This document shows positions 34,261 to 45,609 of a stretch of DNA of 64,000 bases, in pieces. Position 1 is the stretch's first letter. Every line of letters begins with the position of its first letter. The notes beneath the pieces are model-generated. The model was not told the origin of the DNA. It made no database searches and saw only the letters and a list, made by a program, of their open reading frames with translations. Source of the stretch: Epiperipatus broadwayi (Eukaryota > Onychophora > Udeonychophora > Euonychophora > Peripatidae); assembly GCA_028023455.1 (NCBI GenBank), contig JAQFVV010006353.1, positions 1,986,001 to 2,050,000 of the forward strand, read 5' to 3'. The position numbers and the translations under genes were made by a program.

Positions 34261-35850
34261 AAATCAGAGCTTGGAGAGATAACAAATCAGCTTTTTACTA
34301 AGATCTATATATAAACAATGAATCATTATAAATTCGTGCCACTTATTGAACATTAAATACATATATATGTAGGTAGGTCAAATACTCCACCCATAAATCA
34401 GGCAGAGGAACTGTAACCAATCACCAACATTTGATTATAATTAGTGGTACCTCACATGGATTAGTGCAGTAGTAGAGAGGTAGAAGCCAGACCCATGAAT
34501 CAGGGCCCAGTTTGTCCTTTCTAGTGCTTGAATGTCTTGTAAATTCTGAGTAATAAACCATTTTATTACCTCTTTATATTATCAGTGGCACATTATCATT
34601 GAGAGAACCTTTTTAAATTTATTCTAGTATTCAATTTAAAGTTATATCATAAAATTTAAAATGCACCATATTATTAAAATGCAAATATACCCATTTTAGA
34701 TATGTAGAATTAAAACATGAATATGGTTCTATGATACTGAAAGCTTGCTAGACATTTTTGATGACTAATTGGCCACTGTGAAATTTTACAACTTTAATGT
34801 TAGTTTCCATGTACATATCCACATAATTAAGTTTCCTTTTACATTTCCCACACTTGGATGCAGACATCACAGGGAAAAAATATATTCTAATATAGCTAAT
34901 TACTTTTGCTTTATATTTACCCAAGATTCTACTTTTCTATTATCATATTGTTTTCAGTCATTTTTATTTGAGTAATAGTTACTATACAATAAACATATAG
35001 AGAAAAGCTTTCATAAAATTCATTTTAAAAACAATGTGTCCTTAACTGGCTTTCGACTATTACAAGTTGAGAGATGGGAATGGGTGTGTGTGTATATATA
35101 TATGCTGTTATTGCTATTTGACATGAAATTTAAATATTAAAATGAATTTGGTAATATCTTAGAGAGGAATATGTATGATTCCTATCTATTGATAGAGTTT
35201 TGTTACCTGAGATATATTATGCCTCATTAATTTTTTCTTTAATGTAGCTACATTTAGTGCACGATGTTGACAAATGAAGGAACAAAGGGATGACCAGATA
35301 TAGAAAAAGTGTGTCTGCATTTATTATAGCTTTATTATATAGGTATGTATGTTGGGCTAAGTTTGCCCAAGATTCCCTGTAGTAAATGGAGGGGCAGGTG
35401 GGTTTGTGGCATTTGATTTTCATAAACAACTTGAGAGCGGAAATCATTTTGGTTAGGTATCCTTTGGATTAGTGAGAAGCCACTTCAAGGTGCAATACAT
35501 AGAGTGACTTAATAGGTAAGAGTAATAATATTAGTAATATAGTGAGTTATATTAGGTATATAGGAAAAGGACATGCAGGATTTAGAGTTGATGGGTAGTA
35601 GAGATGTTGTGTACTTACTTTTGAAATTTTTTTGTTTTATTTTTAGGGCAACAGAGATTTGTTCTATTCTAAATGTAAGTTCCAAAACTGCATATTATAA
35701 TTCTAGACTACAATATAACAAAATTCTGTAATTGACATTATTGACTTTTTTCAGCGAATATTATTCATTCTGGGAAATATTGGTAGATCTTGGTCATTAT
35801 GACATAGCATTGTCCACCACAGATTGTCCTAGTGATAAAAGAGACTGGCT
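34261..35850. other. AT-rich spacer, no gene seen
   Basis: A possible tRNA-like fragment (GGATTAGTGCAGTAGTAGAGAGG) lies near 34459. There is a short (GT)n(AT)n run near 35085-35105. The open frames of 68-76 codons have no recognisable domain. Confidence 0.5.
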
Positions 35851-35857
35851 CCATGTT

Positions 35858-36296
35858 ATCCATCCCTGAATTGATATGTGTTATGCAATGACATAGCTCA
35901 GCTATTCACCACAAAAATTATGATACGTTAGCATATGTGGTCCATGAATTATGATGTGAAATATGAAAGTGTGTTTTGTACTTAAACCCACAATGGAATA
36001 ACATGTTAACACTAAATTTTGTTTTAAATTGGGCAAAACTGCTACTGAAATATCTGAAATGATTCAAAATGCATACAGCAGAAAAGCCATGAATTGCATG
36101 AAGGTTTTCAAATAGTTTGCACAATTTTGTGGAAGCAAATATAGCATGGAAAATGATCCATAATGACCTGAAGCACACTGCCACATTTCATGTTGGAACT
36201 CTTGGTCCAGACATGTTAGTACCTTAAAATTTTATGATAAATAGATAAACTATGTTGCTATGTAATATGTGTATTGATTCATAGATGGCACTGTAG
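35858..36296 (+). mobile_element. Mariner deletion derivative (MITE-like)
   Basis: Diverged inverted ends: GAATTGATATGTGTTATGCAATGACATAGC...ATATGTGGTCC on the left. On the right is ...GGTCCAGACATGTTAGTACC...GTATTGATTC, approximately its reverse complement. The inside carries the N-terminal part of mariner transposase and then skips directly to the right end. It is non-autonomous. Confidence 0.72.
36023..36154 (+). pseudogene. Mariner transposase N-terminal fragment
   Basis: The translation begins FKLGKTATEISEMIQNAYSR, then KAMNCMKVFK, a stop codon, FAQFCGS, and SMENDP. This follows the mariner pattern K-LGK-[ST]A.E..EM...Y....A.....VF.W...F..G...VEDDP. The stop replaces the conserved Trp position region. 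No catalytic Asp residues remain. Confidence 0.8.
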
Positions 36297-38360
36297 GTAG
36301 CTTGGAAAAAGAACCATTCACATTTTGTATGCTCTGTGTGTATATGTAGGCACACCAATTAACAAAGAAAATGATATAAATTTTATTATTATTATTTATA
36401 TTACTGTCAAAATCAAATCATAATTCCAATCACAACCTATATTTTATTTTATTCAATAACAATTTTTAAAATTTTATATATATGAACCTTTTATTTTTTT
36501 TAAGACGTATTTATTGCACAACTTTTTAAAAAAAAATTAATATGTTCAATTCAAATTTGCAACATTTGTTTATCTGCATATCAAAGTGGTTTCTTTCTTC
36601 TTTATAACTCAAAGCTAAATAGTGCATTTTTGATGAAGTTTACCATAATCACCAAAAATGCACTTAGCATTAGGTTATAAAAATGATAGAAACCACTTTG
36701 ATATTCAGATGAGTAAATGTTTGCAAATCTGAATTGCAAATACAAACTCAGGGAAAAGTAAATATATATACTTTTAATAAATATCAACATCTACCAATGC
36801 ATTAATGAGAGATGTCAGTATGATGTTTAATTTCTCTTACCTGAAATTTTTATGTACTTTTTAAATTATTTTATTTATCTGTAAATTTTACAGATAAAGA
36901 CATTAATCATTTACAGTTTTTAATGAAATATATAAGGGAATCAAACTCAGATTTTTACACGACCCTCAAATCTCCATGCAGTAATTTGCATCTTTTAAAA
37001 TTTAAATATTTATTTATTTATTAAAAATACTTTATTATTATATAGATTGCAGTTGTACATCACTTATACATATATGTTAGAATATTACTTTAATTCAGTT
37101 ACATTTTATTTCTTTTTCACTTACTTTATCCTATTCACCTTATTTTTGATTATATACCTCTATGCCAATCATTCAAAAGATTATCACTTTCCCAACAGCT
37201 TATGAATTAAAAGCACTCTAAATATTTTTTTAAAAAAAAAAGAAGAGTAGAATAAATCCATCTATTCCTGGAGCTCTGATGTTTATAAACATACCTTTGT
37301 CAATATTGTTGTTAATTCAGAGCGAAATTAATTTATCCACTAGATGTAATATGGCACTTAAGAATTATTAAACTCATAATCAATTGTACAAGAAATCTCA
37401 CTTTTAATTCATAGCCTGGGGAAAGATGATTATCTGTTTAAACTATTTCATTTTTTAATGGCATCTTATTTTTATCCTATTTATTGATTTGTAATAATTT
37501 TGCATAAGTATGATAATATGCCTGGTGGAGTGTTATTCTTTTTCATCAGTTTTCTGTTATACTTAATACACTTTCGTGGTGAATATCGTAATCATGGTAT
37601 TATTTCATTCGATTTGCTGCTTTTATAGCACCTATTTATTATTCTAAATATGTAAATGGGCTATTTGCATATTCTACTGATTTTATAATTGGATGCTATT
37701 AGCTCTTTTGTTTATCACATTATTATTTGCAATGTACCAAGCTTCTTTTTTCCTTCTTTCTATCAGTCTTCTGAGCACAGTAATTTGTCTTAATCGTGGT
37801 CTAAAAGCAGACCTATATTCTGGATTTTCTTTTTCTCATTTGTATAGGTACTTGTGCTGTTCTTACTTTTCTTAATTATATTGTTTATCTTTATATCATT
37901 TCTTAGCTCTGCATTTGCTGTTTGTTTTAAACAACTGCTCTTATTTGGAAAAATTCTAAACTGATTTATAGACATTAATGGTGAAACTAATTCGGATATA
38001 AAGCTGTTTAAAGTCACTTTCTTCTTGTGATTTAGAAGTTTATATTTTTTCACTCATATTTATATGAATTATTTTTCTATTAATTTTCCATTAATTTGAA
38101 CCCTACCATTTAATAATACTATTGTTTCTTAAGATTGATGCTATTTCTATCTAAGATCGACTGTTTTGCATTTTAGCTATATAACAGCTATAAATGTGGA
38201 GAATTATATTTGCCTAACTATCTTTGTACTTCTATATGGCAATATGTTTAGATTGAAAATAATGCGAATGTCTTCTTCAGACTAATAATTTTATACAAAA
38301 TGATTCTTTAATTAGGCAACACATTAATTGATTTAAAGATTCCATATACCATTTCTCAAG
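36297..38360. other. AT-rich spacer with a hairpin
   Basis: At 36570-36600 and 36685-36710, TATCAAAGTGGTTTC and GAAACCACTTTGATATTCAGATGA form an inverted pair (a hairpin of about 180 bp with TGCAAATTTG-type flanks). Otherwise no gene was found; the open frames are short and hydrophobic/AT-driven. Confidence 0.5.
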
Positions 38361-38376
38361 TAATTAATAGTATTTT

Positions 38377-38486
38377 TTTTCCATATGTCATAGCATCGGC
38401 CAGGAGGCGAACCTGCAACAACTGTCTGCAACCAATTGCTTGCTTGCAAGGCGGCTGCACTGACCTCTCGGCTAACAACACTTGAC
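38377..38486 (-). repeat. tRNA-derived SINE-B copy 4
   Basis: Minus-strand long-variable-arm tRNA-like body. A 16-bp target duplication with one mismatch flanks it: TAATTAATAGTATTTT at 38361-38376 and TAATCAATAGTATTTT at 38487-38502. The promoter boxes are well preserved. Confidence 0.87.
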
Positions 38487-38502
38487 TAATCAATAGTATT
38501 TT

Positions 38503-38965
38503 ATAATGAACATTCGCAGATTTTTCACACTTTAATATTTTTGCCACACTTGAAAAAAATGATTTAAATATTGCAATCAAAATGATAGTATATATTTATA
38601 TATATTCTAATGCTAAGAACTCTAGCTATTGCCTTTCTCATTTCACTATTATGGAATAAGTTATAAGGTATACCAATCTATAAATGCTTTGTCTAATAAT
38701 TAGTAATAATACATATTTTAAAACAACAATCTTATGTTAACAAATATTTAATATTGTATCAGTTATTATATTGGATTGCACTGCTCTCCAACAGTAACTT
38801 AGTTTCTAAATTCTTAGAAGATGTATTTCTTTATCATGCATAATAATTGTTTTTCCCTGCATGGTTTAGGATAGTGGAAGAGTGATAAACTCTGGATCTT
38901 AAGACTTCAGGTTGTTTCCAGCTTTTCTGGCATTCAAACATCTTATGAACTTCTGAGCAATAAAG
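38503..38965. other. AT-rich spacer, no gene seen
   Basis: No feature recognised. Confidence 0.5.
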
Positions 38966-38979
38966 CTATTCAATTGGTT

Positions 38980-39672
38980 TTAAACCATTAAGCATCGCAT
39001 GATCACATTTCCTATACTAGCACATTAATTGTTGATAAACAGAGCAAAACTCTCCATACAGTATTGCCACCTGTGTTAAACAGAGTAATCAATGGATTCC
39101 AGAAAGCTTGTGCATAAAATCCCTATCTAATGCCTACTCATCCAATATCCCCAGACTAGTTTCTGGCTTGTAGCCTTCGTCAGTGAGGAGCTTTGGATCT
39201 GAGAGCACTGCATCTAGATCTTAGGATCTAATGCAACCCTCTAGCAACCACCTTTTATCTCTACTTAACTACAAAACTATGAGAATGAAATTGAAAATAC
39301 AAAAAATATTTTCAATCTAAGCTCAATAGCTTATATAGTCATATGGGTCTGAACTCAGTTCAGCACCCATACATTTTGGTGTCTTTGGCTCTTTTACAAC
39401 CATAGCCACCACTATCCTATTAGGCAGGATTGGTATTAAACCATTAAGCATCACATGATCACATTCCTATACTCACATTTCCTATACTAGCACATTAATT
39501 GTTGATAAACAGAGCAAAACTCTCCATACAGTATTGCCACCTGTGCTAAACAGAGTAATCAATGGATGAGTAGGCATTAGATAGGGATTTTATGCACAAG
39601 CCTTCTGGCATCCATTGATTACTCTGTTTAGCACAGGTGGCAATACTGTATGGAGAGTTTTGCTCTGTTTAT
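38980..39672. mobile_element. Foldback element FB-M copy 7 (longest copy)
   Basis: A perfect 14-bp target duplication CTATTCAATTGGTT flanks it at 38966-38979 and 39673-39686. A first terminal segment of about 115 bp (TTAAACCATTAAGCATCGCATG... CAGAGCAAAACTCTCC) recurs in direct orientation inside at about 39436-39570. It then recurs inverted at the right end (...CTGTATGGAGAGTTTTGCTCTGTTTA), so the element combines direct and inverted copies of one module. The middle holds the hammerhead-like motif and the GAACTCAGTTCAGCACC...TTTTGGTGTCTTTGG segment. There is no open frame. Confidence 0.88.
39148..39189 (-). ncRNA. Hammerhead-ribozyme-like motif (FB-M copy 7)
   Basis: Minus strand: TCCTCA, CTGACGA, AGGC-TACAA-GCCA, GAAA, CTAGTC, TGGGGA. 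Stem I has 6 bp. The variable base 7 of the core is C, which is allowed. Stem II is GGC/GCC, compared with AGC/GCT in copies 2 and 3, a compensatory A-U to G-C change. Stem III is the palindrome ACTAGT with GTC following. Confidence 0.6.
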
Positions 39673-39835
39673 CTATTCAATTGGTTGTTGATTTTATGTT
39701 TAGTTTAAATTTTTCTATTAATTGCCCCTCATATTACATTTTCTTTTAAATTAGATAAACTATTATAATAATATTTAATATATTATCAGAATTGATTGCC
39801 ATAGTATTGCAAAGCCCTATTATATTTTCAATGTT

Positions 39836-40160
39836 TAAAACCAATAATACATCACATGACAACCATTTCCTATGCATGCACAAGCTGTTAGAACAGTATC
39901 AAACTCTCCATACAGCAGTGCCACCTAGTGCAAGCCTTAGTAATAAAGGAATGCTAGAAGGTTTGTGCATGTAATTTCTATCTAATATCTATTCATCCAA
40001 TATTCCAAGACGTTTCTAAATTGTGACATTCATCAGTAAAGAGCCTTGAATCTGAAAGTACACCTAGATCTTAATGCAATCCTGCAGCAGCGCCATCTTT
40101 TGTTTATTAGTTAACTATAAAGCTGTGATCCCAGGATAAAAACACAATGATATTTTTTAA
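39836..40160. mobile_element. Foldback element FB-M copy 9, left half only
   Basis: Starts AAACCAATAATACATCACATGACAACC. It runs through AAACTCTCCATACAGCAGTGCC and the degraded hammerhead block (minus strand CTGATGA kept near 39990-40035, stem II lost). It continues to the TAGTTAACTATAAAGC segment. The right arm is not present; 3' truncated or deleted. Confidence 0.65.
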
Positions 40161-40486
40161 AGTTCTTTTTACTGATATTCAGTGCTGAACATTCTTTGTC
40201 TTTTTTTGTATTCTTGAACAAACATTTCAATTCACTGTTAAGTTCTTAAATTAATGTGGCGTCCAAGCCAGCTTTAATAGATTCCTGCCCGTCTCTAAAG
40301 TTTGAGATATTGATTTTAGTACTCTTATTAATTTGATATTTTCATTGCATCATACTTCTAGCTTTAATATTTCAATTATTAAAAATTGAGATATTATTAT
40401 TGTAACTTTGTCAATAATTGTTGTATAATAAATACTGTATAATTCATACATATAAAAAAACTAATAATATGCAGACATTCTTTTTC
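40161..40486. other. AT-rich spacer, no gene seen
   Basis: No feature recognised. Confidence 0.5.
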
Positions 40487-41090
40487 CTAAGATGTGATAT
40501 GATTTCCATCATTTATGAGTGAATGTTGAATGTATAGAGAATTTTAAACTTTCCAAATACAAACAACTTGTTAGTAATAACACACAAATAGACAATACAG
40601 GTTAGTAATTACACAACATTTCGAGTAGTATTATTCTCCACTCTTCTTCAGGTGTTGCTGGCCTTTATGCACAGTGACAATATTCGCTTAGAAGTTTAAC
40701 TCGCATCTTTAGATTCTTGTATATCGAATTTATATATGAGGGTTGGTTCAAATCCTCCTGAGTTCTTCAATTTTTTTTAACGAGTCTAATTATTTTTATT
40801 TTATTTTTTCCTAAGAACCCTCATATATAAATATATCAAATGTCTACTATATGTTGCCTTTGACAGAATAGCTCAGTTGGTAGAGCGTTTGCCTTAAATT
40901 CGATATACAAGAATCTAAAGGTGCGAGTTCAACTTCTAAGCGAATATTGTCATTGTGCATATAGGCTAGCAACACCTGAAGAAGAGTGGAGAATACTACT
41001 ACTCGAAATGTTGTGTAATTGTTTGTATTTGGAAACATTCAACATTCACTCATAAATGATGGAAATAGTCCAACATATCACATCTTATAG
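40487..41090. mobile_element. Long palindromic element with tRNA-like promoter in one arm
   Basis: The left end CTAAGATGTGATATG...CCATCATTTATGAGTGAATG is mirrored by ...CATTCACTCATAAATGATGG...ATATCACATCTTATAG. The arms stay complementary through the CTCTTCTTCAGGTGTTGCT and AAGCGAATATTGTC blocks and the GAATCTAAA block. The centre is near 40755-40815. The right arm contains a tRNA-like box A (40869-40887) and box B (40925-40935). The matching box A part is deleted from the left arm. The arm also carries CCTGAAGAAGAGT...ACTCGAAATGTTG, a hammerhead-like or Penelope-like terminal motif. No transposase or reverse transcriptase is inside. Confidence 0.75.
40869..40936 (+). repeat. tRNA-like pol III promoter (SINE head)
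   Basis: TAGCTCAGTTGGTAGAGCG at 40869-40887 is a near-canonical box A. GAGTTCAACTT at 40925-40935 is a box B variant. The anticodon arm is expanded and does not fold well, so this is a SINE-type promoter and not a tRNA gene. Confidence 0.65.
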
Positions 41091-43050
41091 TATACCACCA
41101 TTACAAACCTTCAGACAAATTCTTTTTCCTAATATCTATCTATTTATATATCTCAATATATATACATATATCGTAAAACTTAGTTCATAGTATATTTTCA
41201 AAGTTACAAATTAATTTAAAACAGTAAATATATTAAATAGAAAAATATATACAATACATTTGTAAACATTAGCAAAAATTAAATGGATCAGTGGACTTTG
41301 TTATTTTTCTTTAAACTTTAATGGTAAGCATTAATCTATAATTTAATTCTGCATTGCATTCATTATTACAGTGATATTTTTTAATGTTTTGTTTAGTATT
41401 TCAGTAAACTAGTTTGTTATACAGTATACAATATACATTTAAAAAAATTCTCCATACGTATAAAACACCTACAAGACAAAGCATCAATAGCGCAATTTTA
41501 TATTTTACAGCAGAGCCCTCTACCGTTCAAAATGCTTTTGAATATGTCAGTATATCAATTTATATATTTTACAAAAGCTAGCCATTTCATAATTTAACAA
41601 AAGCCTTAGATGCCCATTATCTACAAACACTTAAAAAAAAAATAAACCGAACTAAAATGATTTATCAATAAGCATTACGTGTCATAAATATTTGCACACA
41701 CACAATTAAAATCCACCAATCAAGAACCATTCAATTAACGAGTGCAACATAACTCTTGCAATGTACTGACACATAAAAACAATTCAAGACAAAAGTTAGT
41801 ATATGAAAAATATTTTAGTATGTTAAGTGTTAATATTTATAATGCTTTGATTAGTAAGAAATAAAAGCCAATTATTAGTAAATAAACTTAAAAAAAAAAA
41901 CTAAATATAAAAAAATAAAATAAAATCATGCAACCCGTAGACTAGTGGTAAAAGAGCACAGGTATGACTCTTACCTCCTAGAAGACCGGTCCAGATGAAC
42001 AGCATTAGTCAAAGAGTTGCAGGAACAGTGATAGAATAACAGGAACAGCATAGAGAAAAAGGTTTAAAAGCTTCATTAATTAATGAAAGATAAGCGTAAT
42101 TTATTAAAATAAATATGTTATATAATAGCACAAAAAGTAGAGAAGTTTAAATTTAACATAAAAAAATAGAATTATAATTTTTTTTGTTCAGAATTAAACA
42201 AAAAAAAAAAAAAAGGCAAAATAAATGTTTAAATATTGCAGAAAGAAACGTAATAAAATAATTTATATCAAAATAGAAAGAAATTTTCAATTTTTGAATC
42301 CTCTGCTGAATTCTAAAAAAAAAAAAATAGAAAAAACAAATATTAACATTTTAAAGTAAAAAAAACAAAAAACATTGAAAAAAAAAAACAACCACTGAAT
42401 GTCTTTCGGTTATTGTTGAAAACAATCTCACAAATGTTGCTTATAATTTAACAAGATGTGTGACAATTACTTCCATCGTAAAAGTTAAAAAAATACTATT
42501 ATTGACTTTATATTTCTGGTTCAAAAATGAAAATCTTTATAGTTATTTGCCAACACATACATAAAACATTCATTATTGCCAAACTTTTAGATTGTAAAAT
42601 ATGTGCTTATATTGATAAGATTTAAGTATTTCACTTATATATATATAAATAAGTAATCAGACATATATAAATAATATTGCTATCTTTAATTTTAGTCACA
42701 CCTTCCATCGAAATTCTCATGATCTTTAAAGCCCAATTTCTGATGAAATAACTTATCTTATTCTGATCGACATGTTTCTGTCAATAATCTACTTCATAAA
42801 TAAGTATGGAAATCAGTCAAGACCCCACCATAACTGCACAAATTCAATTTAAGATCAATTGCAAGGCTGTTTGGTCTTGATCATTAATTTAGAAGTAGTT
42901 GAAATAAAGCCTCCACTACAAAGCTTTTTTTGCATCAGTTAAAGGAAGCTTTAAGTTGATGATAAATTCATGTTTAAACTTTAGTATCAAATTAAGCATT
43001 GCAATTGAACTTGAAAAGAATTTGTGTTGCTGTGTTTGTTGAAATATTAA
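41091..43050. other. AT-rich spacer, possible tRNA-like fragment
   Basis: Near 41938-41995 the sequence AGACTAGTGGTAAAAGAGC...GACTCTTACC resembles a box A and anticodon region but lacks a clear box B. Many A homopolymers lie near 42200-42390. No gene was found. Confidence 0.45.
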
Positions 43051-43054
43051 TTAA

Positions 43055-43255
43055 TTTCAAAGGCTGCTGATGATGTCAAATTATTGACAGAAATATATGA
43101 CTAGCAAGATTGTTTTATAGAGATATTTGGTGGGATTTCAATCCATTTCAGATGCTGCTGATTATATCCATTCTGGGTTTCAATCAGTTTTACAAAATGC
43201 TGATGATGACAAGTTGTTGAGAGAAACACATATCCAGCAAAAGATTGTTTTTTCA
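43055..43255 (+). repeat. Degenerate two-copy repeat, ~128-bp period
   Basis: TTTCAAAGGCTGCTGATGATGTCAAATT...GACAGAAATATATGACTAGCAAGATTG (43058-43120) is repeated with changes at about 43186-43252 (TTTACAAAATGCTGATGATGACAAGTT...GAGAGAAACACATATCCAGCAAAAGATTG). Confidence 0.55.
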
Positions 43256-43949
43256 TTAAACATTGCTGCTTGAGAGATTGCAGGAATATTTTCAGAGGGT
43301 TTGAGTAAAATCAACATTAGAAATATATTTGATGGTAGTTTCTAAATATATGAAATCACTATCCACAGTTTTAGCAACAGTTTACAAAACAATTGTAAAT
43401 TTGAATTCATGAATTTTATATGCATACCCACCTGTACAAGTTACCATGATGAATCATTTCTCAGTCAGTATTTTTTTCATTTTGAGCATTCGGACAGAAA
43501 ATGGTTTTCTTTTTCTCTTAATTTATTACTGAATTGACCTTTTATTGCTATTGCATTATTGTCTTATTTTTGTTAATTATTACATTGATCTATTACAAAA
43601 TGAATTGCAGATGTGTGTGTGTGTGTGCATGATTTAACAAGCATATTATATAAGGTTTGTTATTATCTATACTTTAAAATCAATAAATTATCACATGGCT
43701 GTATCACATGACTTCAACTTAGTATTATCCATAGTGTCAGGAATCCAAGGGAAAATTTGGAATCAAATGATAGTGACTCCAAGGAGTCTATAAATGAAAT
43801 AATTTTCCAGAATTATTTTTACCGTAGTAAATCTCATTTCTACATAAATTACATTATTATTTTTTATTGCAATATTCTCAAGATATTTCAATTTCGTAAT
43901 TTTGCAGTATATGAGTGCACAACCTCTTATAAGTAAATATATATTTTTT

Positions 43950-44700
43950 GATTTGTTTAAAGATCAAAAATAGCCATTTTCTACTGACAAATTAGACTTA
44001 AATAATGAATTACTACTTAATATCGACATTAAATACTGGTTGAGATGCCATATTGATTGCCCAGGTACTGTAGTTATAGGATTTAGGACAATGAGTTCAG
44101 CAAAATCATTACTTCAAAAACATTCATCTAATATATTTGTGGAATATATAATTGATTCAGAGATAAATTTCAAATTAACATTAATGAAAGACCACATGAA
44201 ACTAAAAAATATTATGGATAGACAGGCAAAAATTTAGAAGTTTAAATAAGTTTATTTACTCTATGGGTGAAAGAATTCATTCTCAGGAACAAATACTGCA
44301 CCTATATTAATTAGAATAGAGGAAGATGTCCAACCTAAGTGACTCACAAAGACTGATAATTCAAAATTCCATGGGACATGATAATATAATACTGAATTGA
44401 ATACTTATGACTATTCAAAGCATTAGATCAATTTCAATACTTTTTAAATTTATTTTATGACACTAAATATGGTATATGATGTAATAGCTTTAATAGAAAT
44501 CTGGATATATAATGACAAATAAAACAATTATAAAATTGAAGGTTATAATTGTGGCCTAGATTAGAAGGCAAATCAGAAGGAGTTATGGTTTTTGTAAAAA
44601 GATTCACAATATTTTGATTTTGTCATGCTTGATATGAAAACCTCTGAGAACATAGTCATTTGTTTTTATTATAGGTCACAGTTGTCCAAAACATGGCCCA
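43950..44700 (+). pseudogene. Decayed non-LTR retrotransposon: region upstream of and including endonuclease
   Basis: From about 44412 a coding remnant includes VYDVIALIEIW, then KIEGYNC, and in a shifted frame GKSEGVMVFVKRF, then DFVMLDMKTSENIVICFYYRS. This is the order of the N-terminal half of an apurinic-type (APE) LINE endonuclease: the ALTETW catalytic-Glu motif, here with Ile-Glu-Ile before Trp, GY.., and the G-GV-[VL][YF]VK loop. The 65-codon open frame at 44040-44237 (WLRCHIDCPGTVVIGFRTMS) lies just upstream and may belong to the preceding region. Stops and frameshifts make it nonfunctional. The LINE clade is not determinable. Confidence 0.55.
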
Positions 44701-45410
44701 CTGGTCACATGCAGCCCACAGTAAGGATTCGTATGGCTTGTTTAGAGTTTTTGATTTTTCTGAGTGAAAAAATAAAATAACAGTTTGAATCCAATGCTTA
44801 TTAGATATTTTAATTCTCTCACCAATTGATAATATTGATGGAGATATCTGGCATTTACGTATCACTGTATACTTACACATTTTCCAAATTTATGATGTGT
44901 TAAAAATCCAACCTCACCTCTTTTGATCTAATGTGCATACTCTAAACATTCACGGCAAATAATCTGTTCAGTTATAGTTCATCTGTTAAGATGCGGCCAT
45001 GAGATAAATATTTTTTTAGAGGTAACTCTTGAATTACTTTAATTTGAATAGCCCTATTGTAGATAATGAAATTCACATTCCCGTCATGATTTTATATCAT
45101 TCACATTCTTATTGATTTTTTTTAAATTGAAGAATTGGGACAAATTTTTAATAATATGTCTGTTTCAAATATTGTTCTTAATGATGATAATAACATTAAT
45201 TTGATGAGACAAGATTATAACTCATGAAATTATTAATTATTTAAAATTCTCTAAACTGTCGTGGTTTCCAATACATTTTGTTTTTGCTACTAGAATTTTG
45301 TTGATTGTCATTGTTCTATTTTTGATCGCATGTTTACAACCCCCCTCCCAGAAAAATCGTGAGATTACAATTGCACAATTGATCATTTACAAATAAATAT
45401 ATCTATAAAT
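44701..45410. other. Spacer, no gene seen
   Basis: GC content rises briefly at 44690-44740 (CCAAAACATGGCCCACTGG), suggesting the edge of another repeat. No family was assigned. Confidence 0.4.
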
Positions 45411-45417
45411 ATAACAG

Positions 45418-45609
45418 TTTCTTTAATATAAATAAATAAAATAATAACTCAATAATATTTCCAAGCGCTTTCAACTATTACAATGAAATGTTAAATTTAT
45501 CACCTAGGATAAAATAGAATTTTTACACTGCCTTGATAAGGACTAGTAAGAGTTGAAAGCGCTTGGAAATATTATTTAGTTATTATTTTATTTATTTATA
45601 TTAAAGAAG
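45418..45609. mobile_element. Small foldback element, ~62-bp arms
   Basis: The left arm TTTCTTTAATATAAATAAAT...TTCCAAGCGCTTTCAACTATTAC (45418-45482) is nearly perfectly mirrored by GTAAGAGTTGAAAGCGCTTGGAA...ATTTATATTAAAGAAG (45547-45609). The internal spacer is about 64 bp. It has no coding capacity, and no confident target duplication was seen. It looks like a MITE. Confidence 0.8.

Noticed and set aside
38356-38580. 74-codon minus-strand open frame
   Set aside because: It runs through SINE-B copy 4, so it is a shadow of the tRNA-like repeat.
40977-41020. Calling the motif a complete hammerhead ribozyme
   Set aside because: An extra A precedes stem II, stem III has no loop and stem I is only 3-4 bp; kept only as a hammerhead-like or Penelope-type motif.
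44690-44745. GC-richer GGCCCAC/TGCAGCCCAC stretch resembling a known dispersed-repeat edge
   Set aside because: Too short and no repeat partner in the window; no family could be supported.
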